Of a stretch of 10,953 bases of DNA, positions 7,385 to 10,953 are shown piece after piece; position 1 is the first letter of the stretch; each line of letters opens with the position of its first letter. Source of the stretch: Cephalothrix spiralis (Eukaryota; Nemertea; Palaeonemertea; Archinemertea; Cephalotrichidae). The notes under the pieces are model-generated. The model did not search any database. It was not told the origin of the DNA and saw only the letters and a program-made list of their open reading frames with translations. Made by a program: the position numbers and the translations under genes. The DNA is taken from contig JAUCNG010387257.1 of assembly GCA_032353305.1 (NCBI GenBank), positions 1-10,953 of the forward strand, in the 5' to 3' direction.

Positions 7385-8139
7385 GCATCATCTCTAAATT
7401 TTTTACCGCCACCAAGACAGTACATATAAAAATGTATTGCACCATTCGTTGTTCAACTTTGTTCAAGCATCTATAATTTCCTAAATATTTCAGACGCCAC
7501 AATTCTCCATGAGTTGCAAGTTTTACTGGATTGTAAACACGATATAGACGAAAAATGCATTAAATGGAACAGTTAATGCAAGGAACGAAATTGAAACCGC
7601 AAGAGCCATCATTGCTAACCGTTTCGCTTGTGCATCCACTTTTCAGAATTCTTGAACATTAGTTGAAGACGATTTCACACCGTAAAGGATGCCTAGATTA
7701 AGGAAAGATAAAAATATTGTTGGGATGAAGGAACTGGACGCTAGGTGGAACTATCTTAAACCCTGTATAACAGATCGATTAACCAATATCTTATACCTAC
7801 CAAGTGGAGTTGTTGTTATAGAGTATTCCTTCGGAAGGAGTGTGTAATAGGCCCTACACATAAAATTTATGCCAATCAATTAACCCTCCAAAATACGAAC
7901 CATTGTGGCAATATAAAATATATGCGTCATATTGGTGCGGTAATTTCACAATTAAATCCCCGCACCATTGAAAAAATGGACCAAATAAACACAAAGTATC
8001 GGATACTGCTATCTTAGCCATAAATACTCCTGTACTGCGTCTTCTGTTTGATTTTGAACACATGATGATGATGCTAAGGACATTTCCAATCATGCCAAAA
8101 AATACCATGAATGGTGGATAGTAAATATTTACTAACTGA
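7385..8139 (-). pseudogene. Class A GPCR pseudogene, inverted partner of the intact copy
   Basis: The minus strand matches the intact receptor at 8532-9512 from QLVNIYY (residue 20) to FRDDA near the end. The first 109-codon frame (8183 down to 7854) keeps TM1 and TM2. A net 144-nt in-frame deletion, equivalent to 8832-8976 in the intact copy, then removes residues about 101-149, covering TM3 and most of TM4. Just beyond, a net 7-nt insertion brings in a stop (TAG, 7854-7856). Further damage includes the second extracellular-loop Cys changed to Gly, a Trp codon changed to TAG (7751-7753), a loss of 9 nt with a TGA in the third intracellular loop, a 2-nt insertion after TM6, and loss of the natural C-terminus with about 137 nt of 3' sequence. 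It cannot make a seven-helix receptor. Transcription as a noncoding antisense partner remains possible. Confidence 0.92.
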
Positions 8140-8587
8140 TGATACAAGTTTGTAAAATTGTTTTTTTTCTTAAAATGTTGCATGCAATGACAGTAAATAT
8201 AGATTATGATACTATTTTAATTATTTTTAAAATTAAATTTTAAATGATTTTTTGAAAATTTTAATGACCATTTCGCATTTCTCATTTCGTCATTTCGTAT
8301 GGAATATTTTTTATTACAGTGGTCCTTGAATAGTCCTTGAATTTTTTCAGTTCATTTCGCTAGGAACCCTATTAGTGCACCTCGACATCGGTGTCATCGA
8401 TCTCCGTCTCTATATTATAATTTTACGCTGAAAATAAATTAAGGAAGTGGAAATTAATATCATTATGATAATTTTTACGCTAGTATTTAACCGTGGTATT
8501 ACGTGATACGATCAGTATACGGTATATCTAAATGGCAGCCAACATATCCAGCAATTTATTTGAATTAAAAAAGAATGCAGTTTATCT
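8140..8587. other. Unique spacer between the inverted arms, likely 5' region of the receptor gene
   Basis: Homology between the arms stops abruptly at tcagttagt (8131-8139 against 8588-8596), leaving about 448 bp unmatched. The spacer holds four degenerate catttcg units (8269-8298), a tandem gtccttgaat pair with 11-base period (8322-8343) and a TATA-like tatattataa (8411-8420), about 110 bp before the receptor ATG. Any promoter of the intact receptor should lie here, and the head-to-head layout would allow divergent transcription into both arms. No element is firmly identifiable. Confidence 0.5.
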
Positions 8588-9512
8588 TCAGTTAGTAAAT
8601 ATTTACTATCCACCATTCATGGTATTTTTTGGCATTATTGGAAATGTCCTCAGCATCATCATCATGTGTTCAAAATCAAACAGAAGACGCAGTACAGGAG
8701 TATTTATGGCTACGTTAGCAGTATCCGATACTTTGTGGTTATTTGGTCCGTTTTTTCAATGGTGCGGGGATTTAATGGTGAAATTAACGCATCGTTATGA
8801 CGCATATATTTTATATTGCCACATTGGTTCGCCAATTGGATATTACGCATCAAACACCAGTGGATGGATATTAGTTTTTATGACATTTGACAAATGCATT
8901 GCCGTTAATTTTCCACTCAAGGCAATCAACTTTTGTACTGCTAAACGTGCAAAATTGCTGAGTGCTTTTGTTTTTGTATTTTTTGGGTTAATTGATTGGC
9001 ATAAATTTTATGTTTATTACACGCTCCTTCCGAAAGAATACTCTATAACAACAACTCCACTTTGTAGGTATAAGGTATGGGTTAATCCGTCTGTAATACA
9101 AGGTTTAAGATGGTTCCATCTAGCGTCCAGTTCATTTGTTCCAACATTGTTTCTTTCTTTCCTTAATCTAGGCATTCTTTACGGTGTGAAATCGTCTTCA
9201 ACTAATGTTCAAGATGTCAAAGATTCAGAAAAACGGGATGCACAAGCGAAACGGTTAGCAATGATGGCTCTTGCGGTTTCAATTTCATTCCTTGCATTAA
9301 CTGTTCCATTTAATGCATTTCGTCTATATCGTGTTTACAATCCAATTAAACTTGCAACTCATGGGGAATTGCGGCGCCTGAAATACTTAGTTAATTATAA
9401 GTTCTTGAACAAAGTTTGGAAAACGAATGGTGCAATAAATTTTTATATGTACTGTCTTGGTGGCGGTAAAAAATTTAGAGATGATGCCAAACGTATTATC
9501 TATTGTCAATAA
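8532..9512 (+). CDS. Class A (rhodopsin-like) G-protein-coupled receptor
   Basis: This 326-residue uninterrupted frame encodes a seven-helix plasma-membrane receptor, probably for a peptide. Visible landmarks are a sequon N4-I-S in a short N-terminus and TM1 with GN (G37-N38). TM2 carries LAVSD (D66), followed by the paired extracellular cysteines C96 and C178. TM3 ends in D120-K121-C122 where DRY is usual. TM5 has P204, TM6 has P259 (LTVP replacing CWxP), and TM7 has N303-F-Y-M-Y307 in place of NPxxY, then helix-8 KKFRDD. The C-tail is very short, so the protein sits at the lower limit of the family's length. There are no introns within the frame. The ATG at 8532 is chosen because it gives a short glycosylatable N-terminus before TM1. 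However, the other arm matches only from residue 20, right after a tttatcttcag that resembles a splice acceptor, so an upstream first exon is possible. The ligand is unknown. Damage in the inverted partner and its absence here suggest selection on this copy. Confidence 0.9.
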   Translation: MAANISSNLFELKKNAVYLQLVNIYYPPFMVFFGIIGNVLSIIIMCSKSNRRRSTGVFMATLAVSDTLWLFGPFFQWCGDLMVKLTHRYDAYILYCHIGSPIGYYASNTSGWILVFMTFDKCIAVNFPLKAINFCTAKRAKLLSAFVFVFFGLIDWHKFYVYYTLLPKEYSITTTPLCRYKVWVNPSVIQGLRWFHLASSSFVPTLFLSFLNLGILYGVKSSSTNVQDVKDSEKRDAQAKRLAMMALAVSISFLALTVPFNAFRLYRVYNPIKLATHGELRRLKYLVNYKFLNKVWKTNGAINFYMYCLGGGKKFRDDAKRIIYCQ

Positions 9513-9977
9513 TATAAACATCACAGTAGATTAAAATGGATTTTGTTAGAGCAGTATTCCAGTCAATATATTATTTTGGGGGAGGTAAATGTTGCCTAAA
9601 TACGGACTGTGATCACTAGTATCGTGATCAAAAATGGCTCATTAGACCATTTTGATTGAATTTTTTTTGTGTATTAGAGAGCTATAACACCTTCCTTGTT
9701 TGATTACACGGTTTTAACGCATTTACTTTTCATTGTTAAGTAAACAAATTATTTCGATGAATACGGCCGGCCTTTAAGGTAAATTTGTCTTCCGTTTTCT
9801 GGTAATTTCTTTGTTATCAATTTTCGCAGGGCAAATATGACAACCCGCCGCTCGAAGCACTTGTTGATATTGCAATATTACAAAGATTTGAATTTAACGG
9901 TTGAGGTCAAGTCTCTTTTTACATCGTTGTATTTGTTGTAAACAGTGTCCCGACATTTGCCGAAGTTCAATCGGCTA
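8588..9977 (+). repeat. Right arm of large imperfect inverted duplication
   Basis: This arm matches the reverse complement of the left arm from residue 20 of the receptor gene through its 3' flank to the tgccgaagttcaatcggcta motif at 9958-9977. It carries none of the left arm's retroelement insertions and preserves the gene, so it is the better proxy for the ancestral sequence. Opposite the left-arm LINE site it has about 20 extra bases that look like a partial local duplication (aaattacc against caaatttacc). A 7-bp inverted repeat tgatcac/gtgatca (9610-9630) marks the place where the left arm's 3' deletion ends. Confidence 0.85.
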
Positions 9978-10087
9978 TGTAATATATCTTGTATAATGGT
10001 AATGAGGCCTTCCGAAGTGAGTTTATTCCATACCTAGGCAATTTGTATACCCGACAGTTGCCGAAGTTCAATCGGCTATATGTAATA
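9951..10087 (+). repeat. Direct repeat of the arm-end motif, about 101 bp apart
   Basis: The motif cccgacatttgccgaag with ttcaatcggctatgtaata (9949-9984) recurs as cccgacagttgccgaag with ttcaatcggctatatgtaat (10050-10087), differing by one base and a 2-base insertion. A third, inverted copy is the outer end of the left arm (5260-5288). The first copy lies exactly where the right arm's homology ends. The repeat may therefore be the junction sequence of the duplication or the end of an unrecognised dispersed element. Confidence 0.55.
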
Positions 10088-10213
10088 CAGCCTGAGATGC
10101 TCTGGTTGGCCTTATAAGGTCTTATAATGGTTAATTGTCTACTAAAGTGTCTGAAATGTATCGCACAATTTTGACGACATATATATATAAGTGTATAGTT
10201 TTGGAGCACATTT

Positions 10214-10588
10214 ATGGATTCAAAAGTCTACAACGTCATTTGGAGCAATAATTTGTCTGTTTGTCGTTTAGTGAAAAGCATGCAACTGTTTGATTTGAAA
10301 ATGGTTAAAAGTGCCCAAAAAGATGTTAAATACATACCTGTGACTCCTGGTATAAGATACCCGGTGACTGTAATTAATATACCTTATATATGCGATTCCA
10401 TTAATTGGATGATTAATCACACGCGTGTCTTATATCTGCAGGTTGATCAGTTTACATTTATAGAGTTAGAATTAAGGGGTAATTTTTTTTTAAACGGACC
10501 AGTTCACAGATCATTACATGCAGACTTGCAGAGCGGTTACACAATGCATTACCGGTATTTTTTCTATATAGATCTAGTCAGCACTTAA
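10214..10588 (+). CDS. Unrecognised 124-codon open frame, doubtful
   Basis: The frame runs from ATG (10214) to TAA (10586-10588). The peptide has mixed composition, two cysteines and alternating hydrophobic residues in its second half, but no signal peptide, membrane segment or family motif was recognised. In AT-rich DNA a frame of this length is near what chance gives: this window has an equally long frame that is clearly a translated repeat. An acceptor-like ttatatctgcag ends at 10441 inside it. If a gene lies here, its true exon may differ from this frame. It lies just beyond the repeat at the end of the inverted duplication and shows no link to the receptor. Confidence 0.15.
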   Translation: MDSKVYNVIWSNNLSVCRLVKSMQLFDLKMVKSAQKDVKYIPVTPGIRYPVTVINIPYICDSINWMINHTRVLYLQVDQFTFIELELRGNFFLNGPVHRSLHADLQSGYTMHYRYFFYIDLVST

Positions 10589-10624
10589 ATTGAAGGATCT
10601 TTAGTAGTTTATAGATCGATGGTG

Positions 10625-10759
10625 TAGTTCAAAAGGGTACTAAGTCCACATTTTTCGAAAACCGTTTTATTGTTGCATTCGATTCCTCTCTGTATATTTA
10701 GTATGTGAAACATTTTCCGTATAACTCAATTTTATCTTAGTTCAAAAAGGTACTAAGTC
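10625..10759 (+). repeat. 22-bp direct repeat with ggtactaagtc core
   Basis: The string tagttcaaaagggtactaag followed by tc (10625-10646) recurs with one mismatch as tagttcaaaaaggtactaag followed by tc (10738-10759), 113 bp apart. Both are followed by short A/C-rich sequence. The pair may be two units of a degenerate tandem repeat or the TSD-like edges of a short insertion. The 91 bp between them show no poly(A) tail or inverted termini, so no element is assigned. Confidence 0.5.
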
Positions 10760-10924
10760 AAACATTGTTTTCCTACTGAATTCTTATTTCTGCATGTCTT
10801 ACACGGGTCACTAGAAAAATAAAAAAATCGAAAATGCATTCCATCTCTGAAAATTTGGTTTTAAATTCGACCCTCAGGAATCCAAAAATGACGTCAAAAA
10901 ATATTTCTGGTTTTAGATTTCGAG

Positions 10925-10951
10925 ATAATCCGGATTTTAAATCCGGATTAT
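10925..10951. repeat. Perfect 12-bp-stem hairpin at the window edge
   Basis: The 12-mer ataatccggatt (10925-10936) is followed after three bases (tta) by its exact reverse complement aatccggattat (10940-10951). The stem holds two copies of the BspEI-type TCCGGA hexamer. The window ends two bases later, so whether it belongs to a longer foldback element cannot be seen. Confidence 0.55.
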
Positions 10952-10953
10952 TG

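Larger units (their letters stand above)
5260..8139 (-). repeat. Left arm of large imperfect inverted duplication
   Basis: Read on the minus strand, this interval matches 8588-9977 in order. The GPCR-derived part (8139 to 7385) is followed by the 3' flank (7384 to about 7290), then tgaatacggcc-type sequence (6708 to 6615), and finally sequence through the gggttgtca and tttcggcaaatgtcggg anchors (5473 to 5260). Identity is above 90% by eye in the best coding stretch and lower outside. Inserted sequence makes this arm about twice as long as its partner: a LINE fragment, a 570-bp retroposon and about 44 AT-rich bases at 5393-5436. It has lost two blocks, equivalent to right-arm 8832-8976 and about 9487-9623. 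Homology ends near 5260, next to a cluster of short repeats. Confidence 0.85.

Noticed and set aside
7854-8183. Treating the 109-codon minus-strand frame as a short functional receptor
   Set aside because: It is the first segment of a broken GPCR copy missing TM3 to TM7. The N-terminal 15 or so residues are not shared with the intact gene.
9487-9623. Reading the receptor 3' end plus 3' flank as an insertion in the right arm
   Set aside because: It contains the natural receptor C-terminus and stop codon, so loss from the left arm is simpler.
1-10953. Bacterial-type features, CRISPR arrays, tRNA or rRNA genes
   Set aside because: No regular repeat-spacer pattern, no cloverleaf or rRNA-like segment was recognised, and the gene content is animal.

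Overview
This window looks like animal nuclear DNA, AT-rich and dominated by accessory sequence. There are no bacterial-style gene blocks or ribosome-binding sites. It holds one long intact reading frame that is recognisably metazoan (a class A G-protein-coupled receptor, GPCR), a decayed L1/Tx1-type LINE fragment, a hairpin MITE and several short retroposed pieces with target-site duplications (TSDs). The receptor's style (AVxFPLKA after TM3, INFYxYC and KKFR at the end of TM7) fits the expanded peptide-receptor-like families of lophotrochozoans such as molluscs, brachiopods and annelids. That placement is inferred from memory of the family, not from a search.

Layout. 1-1700: AT-rich intergenic DNA with two imperfect inverted repeats (928-1040, 1089-1169) and a weak possible exon on the minus strand (101-253). 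1700-2110: a somewhat GC-richer stretch with a 12-bp palindrome, a CRE octamer and a kappaB-type palindrome packed into 29 bp. 2838-3330: a low-complexity repeat block interrupted by a 73-bp retroposed piece with a perfect 13-bp TSD. 3400-4750: intergenic DNA with small repeats. 4771-5104: a complete palindromic MITE with TA duplications.

5260-9977 is the core of the window, a large imperfect inverted duplication. The right arm (8588-9977) carries the intact GPCR gene (8532-9512, plus strand). The left arm (8139 down to 5260) carries a head-to-head pseudogene copy (7385-8139, minus strand). The left arm has lost two blocks of about 140 bp and gained stop codons, a 570-bp poly(A)-tailed retroposon (6708-7277, perfect 13-bp TSD), a 1.14-kb 5'-truncated LINE (5474-6614, near-perfect 11-bp TSD) and about 44 bp of AT-rich DNA. 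The right arm serves as an internal reference for the retroposon: its counterpart there is an empty site. About 448 bp of unrelated DNA separates the arms. 9951-10087 repeats a motif from the arm end about 101 bp further on, and the rest holds one unrecognised 124-codon frame and small repeats.

The only confidently functional gene is the GPCR. A transcript crossing both arms would fold into a long double-stranded RNA, so the locus is a candidate pseudogene-derived siRNA source. That is inference.
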